A program made the position numbers and the translations under genes. Below are positions 11,900 through 21,456 of a stretch of DNA of 64,000 bases, one piece after another. The notes beneath the pieces were generated by a model. It searched no databases. It saw only the letters and a list, made by a program, of their open reading frames with translations, and was not told the origin of the DNA. Source of the DNA: Streptomyces tuirus (GTDB lineage Bacteria; Actinomycetota; Actinomycetes; Streptomycetales; Streptomycetaceae); contig JAGTPG010000001.1 in assembly GCA_018195615.1 (NCBI GenBank), positions 496,001 to 560,000 on the forward strand, in the 5' to 3' direction. Within the stretch, counting starts at the first letter, position 1. Each line of letters starts with the position of its first letter.

Positions 11900-12797
11900 C
11901 CCTCTCCTCGCAGGGTCACGCCCACCTCACGCAGCAACTGGACCTTGCCGGGCTTGGGCGGGCCGGGAAGTACGTCGTAGTCGGCGGCGGCGATCGCGCG
12001 GACGGCCGCCCTTCCCCCCGCCACGAACCCTGCGAGCAGCAGCTTCAGCCTGCCGTGGACGCTACCCACCAGGGGGCGCCTTCATTCAGGAGATCCCGGG
12101 CCCTTTGCGCTTCGTACGCAATCAACGCACGTACCGACGCTCCGGCGGTTTTCGTGACGAGGTCCGCCTCCTGGACGTGAAAACGCTTCATGTCGGCGGC
12201 GGGCAGGTACACCCGGTCGCGGCCGAGGTCCTCGGCCACGTCCTGCAGGTGCTCGACGATCTGGAGGGCCGTGCAGATCATGTCGGAGCGGCGGATCCGC
12301 TCGGGTGTCGAGGTGCCGGTGACGGCGAGGACGAGACGGCCGACGGGGTTGGCGGAGAGCTCGCAGTAGGCGAGCAGGTCGTCGTACGTCCCGTACCGGC
12401 GGACCAGCTGGTCCTGGCGGTTGGCGGCGATCAGGCCGAGGAACGGCTCGGGGGTCAGCGAACAGCGGCGGACGGTCGGCTGGAGGCGGCGCAGCAGGGG
12501 GTGACGGGGGGTCGAGTCGAAGACTCTGCGCAGGTCGCTCTCGAAGGCGTCCAGCAGGACCAGCCGATCCTCGGCCTCCTGGGGGGACACGCCGAGCAGC
12601 CGGGCGTCGGCGCCGCCGGGGGCCAGGTCGCCGTCGCCGATGTCGTCGACGAGGCGGGCGAAACCGTAGACGGCCATGAGGTCCTGGCGCCAGGCCCGCG
12701 GCAGGAAGAACGGGGCCACCGGGAAGTTCTCGCCCGCGGCCTTGTCGAGGGTGCCGCGCTCCGGGTCGAGGGCGCGCGCCGTGCCGGTTCCCGTCAC
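11896..12797 (-). CDS. hpnC: hydroxysqualene synthase HpnC (one clear frameshift, start uncertain)
   Basis: Squalene/phytoene synthase family member that converts presqualene diphosphate to hydroxysqualene. It shows ARLVDDIGDGD (about residue 48) and QDVAEDLGRDRVYLPAADM. The frame as given stops at 12045, but a base missing from the C run at about 12074 (GGCGCCCCCTGG) would continue it as EGAPLVGSVHGRLKLLLAG to a TGA at 11896-11898 that overlaps the hpnD GTG. Restored length is 300 aa from GTG 12797. An ATG at 12859 reads MATETPQLHAARAVPVPG before falling out of frame; one more missing base near 12800 would make that the real start. First gene of the hopanoid operon. Confidence 0.9.
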
Positions 12798-12859
12798 CGC
12801 CGACTGCCCGGCACGGGGACGGCACGTGCTGCGTGGAGCTGGGGAGTTTCCGTAGCCAT

Positions 12860-13112
12860 CGCCGTCACATCTCCCGTTCTACACTGCCGACCCAATACAT
12901 ACTATTTCGGACACGCCGCCCGGCCGTCCGCACGGCGGTCCGACGAGCGGTGTCGCGCATTATCGCCCTGATTGCCGTGTTTCGGGACCGGTACAGCTTA
13001 CGTTGTACAACGCGTCGGGGTTCGCCAGGGTGTCCCGCACATCACGAGAACACACCGATTGGCCCCAAGATTCCTGAGATGGGCCGGAGTTGACGCTTCC
13101 TTTGCAGACGCC
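12860..13112. promoter_or_regulatory. upstream region of the hopanoid operon with a perfect 12-bp palindrome
   Basis: No convincing gene lies between hpnC and the TagH-type ATPase gene. A perfect palindrome CGTTGTACAACG occupies 13001-13012, the shape of a dimeric repressor site such as a TetR-family operator. AT-richer stretches nearer hpnC (around 12890-12905, containing TAGTAT and TAGAAC on the minus strand) could hold a -10 element, but I cannot match a confident -35. Since the flanking genes are both on the minus strand and a terminator ends the upstream operon, the hopanoid promoter should lie here. Confidence 0.4.
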
Positions 13113-13143
13113 GGGCCCCGTCGGAACAGTTCCGTCGGGGCCC
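13113..13143 (-). terminator. hairpin terminator after the TagGH operon
   Basis: Inverted repeat with arms GGGCCCCGTCGGAA and TTCCGTCGGGGCCC around the loop CAG (14 bp, one mismatch). It lies 14 bp beyond the stop of the ABC ATPase gene. It has no T run, as is common for Streptomyces terminators. Confidence 0.75.
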
Positions 13144-13156
13144 TGGCCGAATCGGG

Positions 13157-13933
13157 CTACTTGCCCGTGAACTTCTCGTACTCCTTGAGCACCTCGTCGG
13201 TCGGGCCGTCCATGCGCAGCTCGCCGCGTTCCAGCCACAGGACGCGGTTGCAGGTGTCGCGGATGGACTTGTTGTTGTGGCTGACCAGAAACACCGTGCC
13301 GGCTTCCTTGCGCAGCTCCCGGATGCGGTCCTCGGAGCGCTTCTGGAACTTGCGGTCGCCTGTGGCCAGGGCCTCGTCGATCATCAGGACGTCGTGGTCC
13401 TTGGCCGCGGCGATGGAGAAGCGGAGCCGGGCCGCCATGCCGGAGGAGTAGGTGCGCATGGGCAGCGTGATGAAGTCGCCCTTCTCGTTGATCCCGGAGA
13501 AGTCGACGATGTCCTGGTAGCGCTCCTTGATCTCCTCACGGGACATGCCCATGGCGAGCCCGCCCAATATGACGTTCCGTTCGCCGGTGAGGTCGTTCAT
13601 CAGGGCCGCGTTGACGCCGAGCAGCGAGGGCTGGCCGTCGGTGTAGACCTTGCCCTGCTCGGCGGGGAGCAGACCGGCGATGGCGCGCAGCAGGGTGGAC
13701 TTGCCGGAGCCGTTGGAGCCGATCAGGCCGATGGCCTCACCGCGGTAGGCGACGAAGGAGACGCCCCGCACGGCGTGCACCTTGCGGACCCCGCGCTCCT
13801 CACCGCGCTTGAGGATGCGGCTCAACGCGGCCGTGGCGCTGCCCTTGCCCGACTTGGCGCCGTTGACGCGGTAGACGATGTGCAGGTCGTCCGCGATGAC
13901 GGTGGGAATCCGTGCGTCCTGCTGCTCAGCCAC
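13157..13933 (-). CDS. TagH/Wzt-type ABC transporter ATP-binding protein
   Basis: ATPase of an ABC-2 type exporter for polysaccharide, teichoic acid or related polymers. The 258-aa product is intact, with Walker A GSNGSGKST, the signature YSSGMAARLRF (the SSGM form characteristic of TagH/KpsT/Wzt ATPases), Walker B VLMIDEALATGD and the switch SHNNKSI. GTG 13933 is chosen over upstream in-frame codons because GGAGGAGAGG lies 9 bp before it; it overlaps the permease stop by 8 bp. There is no C-terminal carbohydrate-binding extension of the Wzt kind. It ends the seven-gene operon just before a hairpin terminator. The exported substrate is unknown. Confidence 0.9.
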   Translation of the reverse strand: MAEQQDARIPTVIADDLHIVYRVNGAKSGKGSATAALSRILKRGEERGVRKVHAVRGVSFVAYRGEAIGLIGSNGSGKSTLLRAIAGLLPAEQGKVYTDGQPSLLGVNAALMNDLTGERNVILGGLAMGMSREEIKERYQDIVDFSGINEKGDFITLPMRTYSSGMAARLRFSIAAAKDHDVLMIDEALATGDRKFQKRSEDRIRELRKEAGTVFLVSHNNKSIRDTCNRVLWLERGELRMDGPTDEVLKEYEKFTGK

Positions 13934-14855
13934 GGCCGTACCTCTCCTCCGCCTTCCAGAAGTACACGAAGCCACCGAGCGCGAAGAGCACGGCCCAGCC
14001 GCCCGCGGCCGCCCAGACGTGGTCGGGCAGGAACTTCTGGTCGTACTCGTCGATGAGGGCGTAGCGCATCAGGTCCATGTAGATCGCGGCCGGGTTCCAC
14101 TGCAGTACGTTCGCCATCCAGGCCGGCTTGTCCGCGAGGAAGATCGGGATGGAGAACATCACCCCCGACGCGTACATCCAGGTCCGCATCACGAACGGCA
14201 TGAGCTGCGCGAGGTCGGGCGTCTTGGCGCCCGCCCGGGCCATGATGAGCGCGAGGCCGGTGTTGAAGCAGAACTGCAGGACGAGCGCCGGCACGATCAG
14301 CACCCAGGACAGGTCCGGGTAGTGGCCGAAGCCGACCGCGACGGCGAACAGCACGATCATCGAGAACAGCAGCTGCTGCAGCTGCTGGAGCGCGAAGGAG
14401 ATCGGCAGCGAGGCGCGCGGGAAGTGCAGGGCGCGGACCAGGCCGAGGTTGCCGGAGATCGCGCGCACGCCCGCCATCACCGAGCTCTGCGTGAAGGTGA
14501 ACACGAACACGCCCGTGACCAGGAACGGGATGTACACCTCGCGGGACATGCCGCGGTCGGCCTCCAGGAGCAGGCCGAAGATGAAGAAGTACACGGCGGC
14601 GTTCAGCAGCGGTGTGGCCACCTGCCACAGCTGGCCGAGCTTGGCCTGGCTGTACTGGGCGGTCAGCTTCGCGCGGGAGAAGGCGAGGATGAAGTGCCGC
14701 CGGTCCCAGAGCTGACGGACGTACTCGATGAGGGACGGCCGGGCGCCGCTGACGCTCAGCCCGTGCTTGGCGGCGAGTTCCTTCGCCGCAAGACCCTCGT
14801 CGGGCGCCGCGGGCGCGCTCACCGCGACCGTGGCGTCGTGCGTTGTCTCACTCAC
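13926..14855 (-). CDS. TagG/Wzm-type ABC-2 transporter permease
   Basis: Membrane component of the exporter with the downstream ATPase. The product has a cytoplasmic N-terminal segment, then LWDRRHFILAFSRAKLTAQYSQAKLGQLW, the hallmark entry helix of ABC-2 polysaccharide permeases, followed by about six hydrophobic segments between residues 60 and 300. It is intact. The frame is open further upstream; I favour GTG 14855 (VSETTHDATVAV), although the ribosome binding site there is weak. It is separated from the glycosyltransferase by 100 bp, so a secondary promoter is possible, but the strand and theme are shared. Confidence 0.85.
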   Translation of the reverse strand: MSETTHDATVAVSAPAAPDEGLAAKELAAKHGLSVSGARPSLIEYVRQLWDRRHFILAFSRAKLTAQYSQAKLGQLWQVATPLLNAAVYFFIFGLLLEADRGMSREVYIPFLVTGVFVFTFTQSSVMAGVRAISGNLGLVRALHFPRASLPISFALQQLQQLLFSMIVLFAVAVGFGHYPDLSWVLIVPALVLQFCFNTGLALIMARAGAKTPDLAQLMPFVMRTWMYASGVMFSIPIFLADKPAWMANVLQWNPAAIYMDLMRYALIDEYDQKFLPDHVWAAAGGWAVLFALGGFVYFWKAEERYGRG

Positions 14856-14955
14856 TAGTGGAAACTTTCGTCTTCGAGATGCGCGGCCTGTGCGGGCCTG
14901 CATGAGCCGGGGGCCAGGGTACGGCCCCTCCCAGGTACTCCCGGATACGAGCTTG

Positions 14956-15827
14956 TCAGATGACGGGGGGCCGGCCCAGTCGGGTCAGCCGCCACACCGT
15001 ACGCCACCTCATGGGCCGCCGGGGTCCGCACGACGTGGTCCAGCCCTCGCGGAATCCACCGAACCAGGCTCGCAGGGCGCGGCGGGACGGGCGGCGTACG
15101 AGGGTGAGCAGCAGCCAGGCCCCGAGGTAGACCGGGACGAGGAGCGCGGGGAGGTTGCGGCGGGCCAGCCAGACGCGGTTGCGGGCGACCATGCGGTGGT
15201 AGACCGCGTGCCGTGAGGGAGCGGTCGTCGGGTGGTAGAGCACCATGTCGGACCGGTAGTCGATCATCCAGCCCGCGTCGAGGGCCCGCCATGCCAGGTC
15301 GGTCTCCTCGTGGGCGTAGAAGAACTCGTCCGGGAGTCCGCCGACCTCGGCGAAGACGCGGGTGCGGACGGCGTTGGCGCCGCCGAGGAAGGTGGTGACC
15401 CGGGAGGAGCGCATCGGGTCGGAGGCGCGCAGCCGGGGCACGTGGCGGCGCTGGGTGACGCCGGTCTCGGGGTCGGCTATGCGGAAACTCACGATGCCGA
15501 GTCTCGGGTCGGCCTCGAAGGCCTTGCGGCACAGCTCGGCGGTGTCGTGGCTCGCGAGGAGCCCGTCGTCGTCGAGGAAGAGCAGGATGTCGACGTCCCG
15601 GCCGGCCGGGCCGAAGGCCTCGATGCCGACGTTGCGGCCGCCGGGGATGCCGAGGTTCTCGGGCAGCTCGATCGTGCGGACGCCCTCGGGACGTCAGGGA
15701 CGGGCGAGCCGTTGCCGACGACGACTACTTCGACCGGGTCGCCGTCCTGCTTGGCGACGGAGTCGAGGAGGGCGCGCAGCTCGTCGGGGCGGTTGCCCAT
15801 GGTGATGATGACGGCGCCGACCTTCAT
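14956..15827 (-). CDS. family 2 glycosyltransferase (one frameshift)
   Basis: GT-A fold, inverting glycosyltransferase that would use a nucleotide sugar at the membrane face. The N-terminus has VGAVIITMGNRPDELRALLDSV. After the frame break the restored sequence gives a DDD metal-binding motif, then FLGGANAVRTRVFAEVGG, EFFYAHEETDLAWRALDAGW (the ED/W acceptor-site motif) and one hydrophobic segment near the end (NLPALLVPVYLGAWLLLTLV). One base is missing at about 15687 (GTCCCGAGGGC for GTCCCGGAGGGC). Restored length 290 aa. It starts 5 bp after the CDP-alcohol phosphotransferase stop, within the putative cell-envelope polymer operon. Confidence 0.85.
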
Positions 15828-15832
15828 GCCGC

Positions 15833-16612
15833 TCACTTCAGCCTGCTCGACGCCAGGATGGACACGAGGTGCAGCAGGGTCTGGACCAGCGCGATGCCGG
15901 CCAGCACCGCCACGCCGAGCCGGGAGAAGAACAGGTCGCCGCGGACCTGGTCGACGATCGCCAGCACGAGGATGAGCAGGGACGCCTCGATGCCGAGGAT
16001 CAGCCGGTGGAACTTGAGGGCGGCGGCGGCCTTGCGGGCCAGCGCCATGCCGGAGGAGCGCATCTCGGCGGCGGCCTCCTTGACCGGGGGCTTCCCGGAC
16101 TGGTGGCGGGCGACGCCGACGAGGTCGGTCTCGGCCTTGATCAGGATGGCGCCGAGCGCGGCGAGGGTGCCGAGGAAGGCCCACAGCCAGTCGATCCGGC
16201 CGCTGCCCCACAGGTCGGCGGCGCGCATGCCGAAGCCGGTGAGCACGGCGGCGTCGGTGAGGTAGGCGCCGACACGGTCCAGATAGATGCCGTTGAGGGA
16301 GTACTGCTTCTTCCAGCGCGCGATCTCGCCGTCGACGCAGTCCAGCAGCAGGTACATCTGGACGCACACCACGCCGAGTACGGCGCCCGGGATCCCCGGC
16401 ACGAGCAGTGCCGGGGCCGCGAGCACACCGAAGACGGTCATCAGGTAGGTGAGCTGGTTGGGCGTGACCCTGGTGTTCACCAGGTAACGGTCGACCCGCA
16501 GGGACACCTCACGCATGTAGAGGCGTCCCATCCAGTGCTCACCGCTGCGCCGGTCCTTCACCCCCGCGGGGTGAACGACGGGGCGGAGTTCAGCTACCGA
16601 TGGCCTTGACAT
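15833..16612 (-). CDS. CDP-alcohol phosphatidyltransferase family enzyme
   Basis: Integral membrane enzyme that transfers a phospho-alcohol from a CDP-activated donor to an acceptor alcohol. The 259-aa protein carries the full family signature at about residues 90-115: DCVDGEIAR, eight residues, G, then D three residues before the last catalytic D region (GIYLDRVGAYLTD). About five to six hydrophobic segments follow. Its start overlaps the dehydrogenase-like gene by 23 bp. Neighbouring cytidylyltransferase-like and glycerol-1-phosphate-dehydrogenase-like genes suggest the donor is a CDP-polyol made locally, but the substrate is not known. Confidence 0.88.
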   Translation of the reverse strand: MSRPSVAELRPVVHPAGVKDRRSGEHWMGRLYMREVSLRVDRYLVNTRVTPNQLTYLMTVFGVLAAPALLVPGIPGAVLGVVCVQMYLLLDCVDGEIARWKKQYSLNGIYLDRVGAYLTDAAVLTGFGMRAADLWGSGRIDWLWAFLGTLAALGAILIKAETDLVGVARHQSGKPPVKEAAAEMRSSGMALARKAAAALKFHRLILGIEASLLILVLAIVDQVRGDLFFSRLGVAVLAGIALVQTLLHLVSILASSRLK

Positions 16613-17651
16613 AGTCGGCGTAAGTGTCCTTGATCTGTTCGGTGTTCAGGTCGAGGTGTTCGAGGATGGTGTAGCGGCCGGGCCGGGTCTCCGGCGCGAA
16701 CTCGACGGCCTTGACGAACTCGTCCGTGGTGAAGCCGATCTCGTCCGGCAGCACGGGCAGCCCGTGCCGGCGCAGCACCTCGGCCATGTACGCCGATTCC
16801 TCCTGCGCCCCGCGCAGCCACATCGCGAAGGCCGCGCCCAGTCCGCACTGCTCGCCGTGGGCGGCGGCCCGCTTCGGGTAGAGCAGGTCGAAGGCGTGGT
16901 TGATCTCGTGGCACGCCCCGGAGGACGGCCGCGAGTCACCCGACACCGACATCGCGATGCCGCTGAGGACCAGCGCCTCGGCGAGCACCTGGAGGAAGTC
17001 GTTGTCCCCGATGCCGCCCGGGTGCCGGAGCACAGCCTCACCGGCCTGGCGGGCCATGGCCGCGGCGAGTCCGTCGATGCGCTCGCCCTTGACGCGGTTC
17101 GCAAGCTCCCAGTCGGCGATCGCCGAGATGTTGGAGACGGCGTCGCCGATGCCGGCGCGGACGAAGCGGACCGGGGCCTCGCGGATGACGTCCAGGTCGA
17201 TGACGACCGCGATCGGGTTGGGCACGCCGTAGGAGCCGCGGCCGGCGTCGTTGTCGAGGGTGGCGACCGGCGAGCACAGGCCGTCGTGCGCGAGGTTCGT
17301 GGGCACGGCGACCAGGGGCAGGCCGACCCGTGCCGCGGCGAACTTGGCGCAGTCGATGATCTTGCCGCCGCCGAGGCCGACGACCGCGTCGTAGTGGCCG
17401 GCCTTTATGTCGCTCGCCAGCCGGACCGCGTCGTCGAGGGTGCCGCCGCCGACCTCGTACCAGGTGGCGCCGGGCATGCTCGGCGAGATGCGCTCGCGCA
17501 GCCTGGCGCCGGAGCCGCCGCTGACGGCGACGGCGAGGCGGCCGGAGTGCGAGATGCGCTCGTCGGCGAGGACGCACGCCAGGTCGTCGAGGGCACCCGG
17601 GCGGATGTCGACGACGAGCGGCGAGGGGATGAGCCGGGTCAGTACTGGCAT
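16590..17651 (-). CDS. glycerol-1-phosphate dehydrogenase-like enzyme (iron/zinc alcohol dehydrogenase superfamily)
   Basis: NAD(P)-dependent metalloenzyme related to archaeal and AraM-type sn-glycerol-1-phosphate dehydrogenases. The 353-aa product is intact from ATG 17651; a longer upstream frame exists but lacks family sequence. Diagnostic features are the NAD loop LGGGKIIDCAKFAA, the VPTNLAHDGLCSPVA segment (the HDG..SP pattern of G1P dehydrogenases), SRPSSGACHEINHAFD and AAHGEQCGLG, which provide the metal-binding histidines. It overlaps both neighbours. By context it would reduce a keto-polyol phosphate (for example dihydroxyacetone phosphate) to supply the cytidylyltransferase-like partner. 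The exact substrate is inference. Confidence 0.8.
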   Translation of the reverse strand: MPVLTRLIPSPLVVDIRPGALDDLACVLADERISHSGRLAVAVSGGSGARLRERISPSMPGATWYEVGGGTLDDAVRLASDIKAGHYDAVVGLGGGKIIDCAKFAAARVGLPLVAVPTNLAHDGLCSPVATLDNDAGRGSYGVPNPIAVVIDLDVIREAPVRFVRAGIGDAVSNISAIADWELANRVKGERIDGLAAAMARQAGEAVLRHPGGIGDNDFLQVLAEALVLSGIAMSVSGDSRPSSGACHEINHAFDLLYPKRAAAHGEQCGLGAAFAMWLRGAQEESAYMAEVLRRHGLPVLPDEIGFTTDEFVKAVEFAPETRPGRYTILEHLDLNTEQIKDTYADYVKAIGS

Positions 17652-18391
17652 GCGATCTCCCGTCCGCGGGCGAGATCGTCGTGGTTGTCGATCTCCACCC
17701 ACTTGACGTCGCCGATCGGCGCCACGTCGATACGGAAGCCGCGGTTCACCAGTTCCTGGTAGCCGTGCTCGTAGAACTGCTGCGGGTCGGTTTCCCACAC
17801 CGTCTTCAGCGCGTCGGCCAGCTCGGGGGCGGCGTCGCCCTCGATGAGGGTGACGCCGATGTACTCGCCGGTGGCCTCGGCGGGCTCCATCAGCTTGGTG
17901 ATCTTCGTCATGCCCTTCTCGGGGTCGACGACGACCTTCATCTCCTCGTCGGCCAGGTCCTTGACCGTGTCCAGGGCGAGGATGATCTTCTTGCCGTCGC
18001 CGCGGGCGGCGAGCAGCGTCTTCTCGACGGAGACCGGGTGGACGGTGTCGCCGTTGGCGAGGATCACCCCGTCCTTGAGGGCGTCACGCCCGCACCACAG
18101 GGAGTAGGCGTTGTTCCACTCCTCGGCCTTGTCGTTGTCGATGAGGGTGAGCTTGAGGCCGTACTTCTGCTCCAGCGCTTCCTTGCGCGCGTACACGGCC
18201 TCCTTGCGGTAGCCGACGATGATCGCGGCCTCGGTGAGGCCGACCTCGGCGAAGTTGGCGAGGGTGAGGTCGAGAACCGTGGGTTCGCCCTCTATGCCCG
18301 CGGGCCCCACCGGCACCAGCGCCTTGGGAAGGCTGTCGGTGTAGGGGCGCAGACGCCGTCCGGCGCCGGCCGCCAGCACGAGGCCGATCAT
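17639..18391 (-). CDS. nucleotidyltransferase, cytidylyltransferase-like
   Basis: Sugar-phosphate/choline-phosphate nucleotidyltransferase fold of 250 aa, intact. The N-terminal LAAGAGRRLRPYTDSLPKALVPV is the pyrophosphorylase nucleotide-binding loop. The NNAYSLWCGRDAL segment at about residue 93 resembles LicC/inositol-phosphate cytidylyltransferases, and NGDTVHP would hold a metal-binding Asp. ATG 18391 overlaps the upstream stop as ATGA; the downstream dehydrogenase-like gene begins 13 bp before this one ends. It probably activates a polyol or sugar phosphate with CTP for the two CDP-alcohol transferases of the operon. Confidence 0.82.
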   Translation of the reverse strand: MIGLVLAAGAGRRLRPYTDSLPKALVPVGPAGIEGEPTVLDLTLANFAEVGLTEAAIIVGYRKEAVYARKEALEQKYGLKLTLIDNDKAEEWNNAYSLWCGRDALKDGVILANGDTVHPVSVEKTLLAARGDGKKIILALDTVKDLADEEMKVVVDPEKGMTKITKLMEPAEATGEYIGVTLIEGDAAPELADALKTVWETDPQQFYEHGYQELVNRGFRIDVAPIGDVKWVEIDNHDDLARGREIACQY

Positions 18392-20206
18392 GCGGGTTCT
18401 CCTTCATCGTGTACGGCGGGCGCCCCTGCGGACACCCAGAAGCGGATGCTCTCGACGAGCACCACCAGGGCCACGGCCACGGCGAGAGCCGTGAGCGCGA
18501 CCGTGAACTGCGAGGCGGTGAGCAGCGCGGCGAGGACGGTGACGAGCAGCGTCCGTCCTTCGTGCCCCCCGATGGAACGCACCAGCCAGGCGGGGGGCGC
18601 TCCGGCGTTGCCGCGGATGCGGTACACCGTGTCGTAGTGATGGTAGGCGACCGCGGCCACCAGCCCGAAAGCCGCAGGAAGGGCTCCGTTCACGTCGGCT
18701 TTCGCCGCGAGCACGAGAACGGTGCCGTATTCCGCGGCGCGGCAGAGCGGCGGGACGAGCCAGTCGAGGGCGCCCTTGAGGGCAGCGCGACGGCGGCGGC
18801 CGAGGTGAGCGCGTACAGGGCCGCGGCGGCGACGGGCAGCGCGCTGCCGTAGGGCTCGAGCGCCGCCGCGAGAACCAGCAGGGCCGCGCCGGGCACGGCG
18901 ACCACGACGCGGGCACTGAACGGCGGCTTGGCGGGCAGCTTGCGCAGCACGCGCGCGAGGGCGTCCGCGACGGGCCCGCTGTCCGCCAGGTCCGTCAGCG
19001 CACGCGCCGCGCGGTCGGTGCGCTGTGCCTTGCGGGTCAGGGAGCGCAGCACGCGCCCGGCCGTGGTGTACGTGGCTGCGAAGGCGCAGCCGACGAGCAG
19101 CGCGTAGAAGGTGATACGGGGGGTGGTGACCGCCGTGAGCACCGCGATCATCGCCCAGCGCTCGCCGATGGGCAGGACGATCATCCGCCGCACCCACACC
19201 GTCCAGCCGACGCTGTCGAGTTTGTCGGAGAGGGCTGCGGTGGGGCTGGCCAGCGACAATTTACCGAGCGCGGTGGCGTCGTGGTTGGCCTCGTTGAAGG
19301 AGAAGTCCACGACGTGCCGGCAGGTCTGCAGGACCATGGCGCCCAGGGCCAGGGCCCAGACGTCGTCACCGCCCCGGGCGGCGCCGAGGGCGAGGCCGGC
19401 GTAGTAGGCGTACTCCTTGGCCCGGTCGAACGTGGCGTCGAGCCAGGCGCCGAGCGTGGAGTACTGGAGGGAGTAGCGGGCGAGCTGGCCGTCGGTGCAG
19501 TCCAGCACGAAGGACGCGATCAGCAGGACGCCGGCCGCGACGAAGCCGCCGCGGGTGCCGGTGGCCGCGCAGGCCGCCGCTATGAGGGCGGTGAGCAGGG
19601 AGGCGGTGGTGACCTGGTTGGGGGTCAGGCCGCGGCGGGCGCACCAGCGGGCGATGTAGCGGGAGTACGGGCTGACGCAGTAGGTGGTGAAGAAGCCGTC
19701 GCGGGACTTCACGGCCGACTTCAGGCGTACCGCCTCGTCGTCGACGTCCGCCACCGCCTGCCGTGCCTCGTTGCGGGCCTGCGGGTCGGCGGGGACGGCG
19801 GCGACGAGGCTGCCCAGCTCGGGGCGGTGCACCTCGGTGCCGTCGGCGTCCAGGGCCGTGATGATGCGGTCGGCGAGGCTGTCGACCAGGGTGGTGCCGC
19901 CGCCGGCGGAGTTCTCGCGGGCCATCGCCCGGGTCAGGGCCTGCCGGCCGGCGGGCTGGGCGGTGACGGCACCCGGGATCGCGGCCAGCGGGAAGCGGGG
20001 TCGGTGAGGCCGAGGCGCAGCGCGTGCACATGCCCCACGAACCGGGCGTCGACCAGGGCGACCCGCGCATCGCCCGGCACCTCGGCGAGCAGGGTCTCGG
20101 TCTCGGCGGCGTCGGACGCGATCCGCACGTCGAAGCCGAGGGACCGCAGATCGCCCTCGATCGACGAACCGGGGACCGGCTGACCGGTGAGGATGGCGGT
20201 CGACAA
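18388..20206 (-). CDS. large CDP-alcohol phosphatidyltransferase membrane protein (two frameshifts)
   Basis: First gene of the operon. The restored product is 606 aa: an N-terminal soluble region of about 90 aa (TAILTGQPVPGSS... VALVDARFVGHVHAL), a linker, a CDP-alcohol phosphotransferase core with FVLDCTDGQLARYSLQYS and GAWLDATFDRAKE at about residues 235-265, and a C-terminal multi-pass membrane half. Bases are missing at about 19999 (GACCCCGC, one C short) and 18780 (CTGCCCTCAAGG, one C short). The start is probably TTG 20206 after GGGAGTGAG. From memory this architecture is annotated in streptomycetes with the DUF5941 label. Substrate unknown. Confidence 0.8.
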
Positions 20207-20486
20207 CCGAACTCACTCCCTGGGAACCGACGCGTCCGCGCCGGTGCTGTCACATGGTGGGGGCGTCCGCGCCGGTGGCTCCCGGGCGGCATTGTCGGCA
20301 GAGGCTATCGGATGCCGGGAAGGCCACGTTCACCACCCGTTGGGCAGATCGATCAACGTGGTTCGTACAAGCCTCCGCCGCGATCATCATCGTGGATCCG
20401 GGGCCCGGCCCACAAACCGCGCCTCCCAGACCGGACATCGGGGACATCGCACCGGGTCCGGTCGTGGCGGCTTAGGGTGGTCGACC
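20207..20486. other. divergent intergenic region
   Basis: 280 bp between the minus-strand envelope operon and the plus-strand epimerase. It must carry promoters in both directions. I see no coding frame with a ribosome binding site and no clear operator or hairpin. Confidence 0.5.
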
Positions 20487-21456
20487 ATGACTTGGCTGAT
20501 CACCGGCGGGGCCGGCTACATCGGGGCCCACGTGGCCAGGGCCATGACCGAGGCCGGGGAGCGTGCCGTCGCACTCGACGACCTGTCGGCCGGCGTGCCC
20601 GCGCGGCTCCCGGACCACGTCCCGCTCGTGGAGGGCTCGTCGCTCGACGGGGACCTGCTGAAGCGGGTGTTCGCCGAGCACGGCGTGACGGGGGTGGTGC
20701 ATCTCGCGGCGCGCAAGCAGGTCGCGGAGTCCGTCGCGCAGCCGACGCGCTACTACCGGGAGAACGTCGGCGGTCTGGTGACCCTCCTGGACGCGGTCGC
20801 CGAGGCCGGGATCGAGCACTTCGTGTTCTCCTCGTCGGCGGCCGTGTACGGCGACCCGGGGTGGATCTCATCACGGAGGACACGCCCTGCGCGCCGGTGA
20901 ACCCGTACGGCGAGACCAAGCTCGCCGGGGAGTGGCTGGTGCGGGCGGCGGGGCGGGCGCACGGGATCTCCACCGTATGTCTGCGCTATTTCAACGTGGC
21001 GGGCGCCGCGGCGCCGGAGCTGGCGGACACGGGTGTCTTCAACATCGTCCCGATGGTCTTCGACCGGCTCACCCGCGACGAGGCGCCCAGGATCTTCGGT
21101 GCCGACTACCCGACCCCGGACGGCACGTGTATCCGTGACTACATTCACGTCGCCGACCTGGCGGAGGCGCATCTCGCGGCGGCCCGGCGGCTCGCCGGCG
21201 GGCGCGGGCGGGCGACCTGACGGTCAACATCGGGCGCGGCGAGGGCGTCTCGGTCCGCGAGCTCATCACGGTCATCGGCGAGGTCGCCGGGGACCGGCGG
21301 CCCCCTGTCGTCGAGGAGCGCCGCCCCGGGGACGCGCCGCGGGCGGTGGCCTCGGCGGCCCGGGCGGCCGAGGAGCTCGGCTGGACCGCGCGGCGCGGGG
21401 TGCGCGAGATGGCCGAGTCGGCATGGCGGGGCTGGCTGCTGCACCACGGCTCCTGA
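20487..21456 (+). CDS. NAD-dependent nucleotide-sugar epimerase, GalE-like (two frameshifts)
   Basis: Extended short-chain dehydrogenase that would epimerise UDP-glucose/UDP-galactose or a related sugar. The N-terminus has GGAGYIGAHVARAM for NAD binding, then FSSSAAVYGDPG with the catalytic Ser, NPYGETKLAGE with the YxxxK pair, and LRYFNVAGA. Frames break at about 20861 (CCGGGGTGG, one G short) and about 21213 (GGGCGGGCGACC, one base short). The restored length is 323 aa, typical for GalE. ATG 20487 follows AGGGTGG. It could feed nucleotide sugar to the glycosyltransferase in the divergent operon, but that is only a positional inference. Confidence 0.87.

Noticed and set aside
14855..20206. 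A phosphonate biosynthesis cluster
   Set aside because: Nucleotidyltransferase, CDP-alcohol transferase and metal-dependent dehydrogenase genes do co-occur with phosphonate genes, but no PEP mutase or phosphonopyruvate decarboxylase is present in the window.
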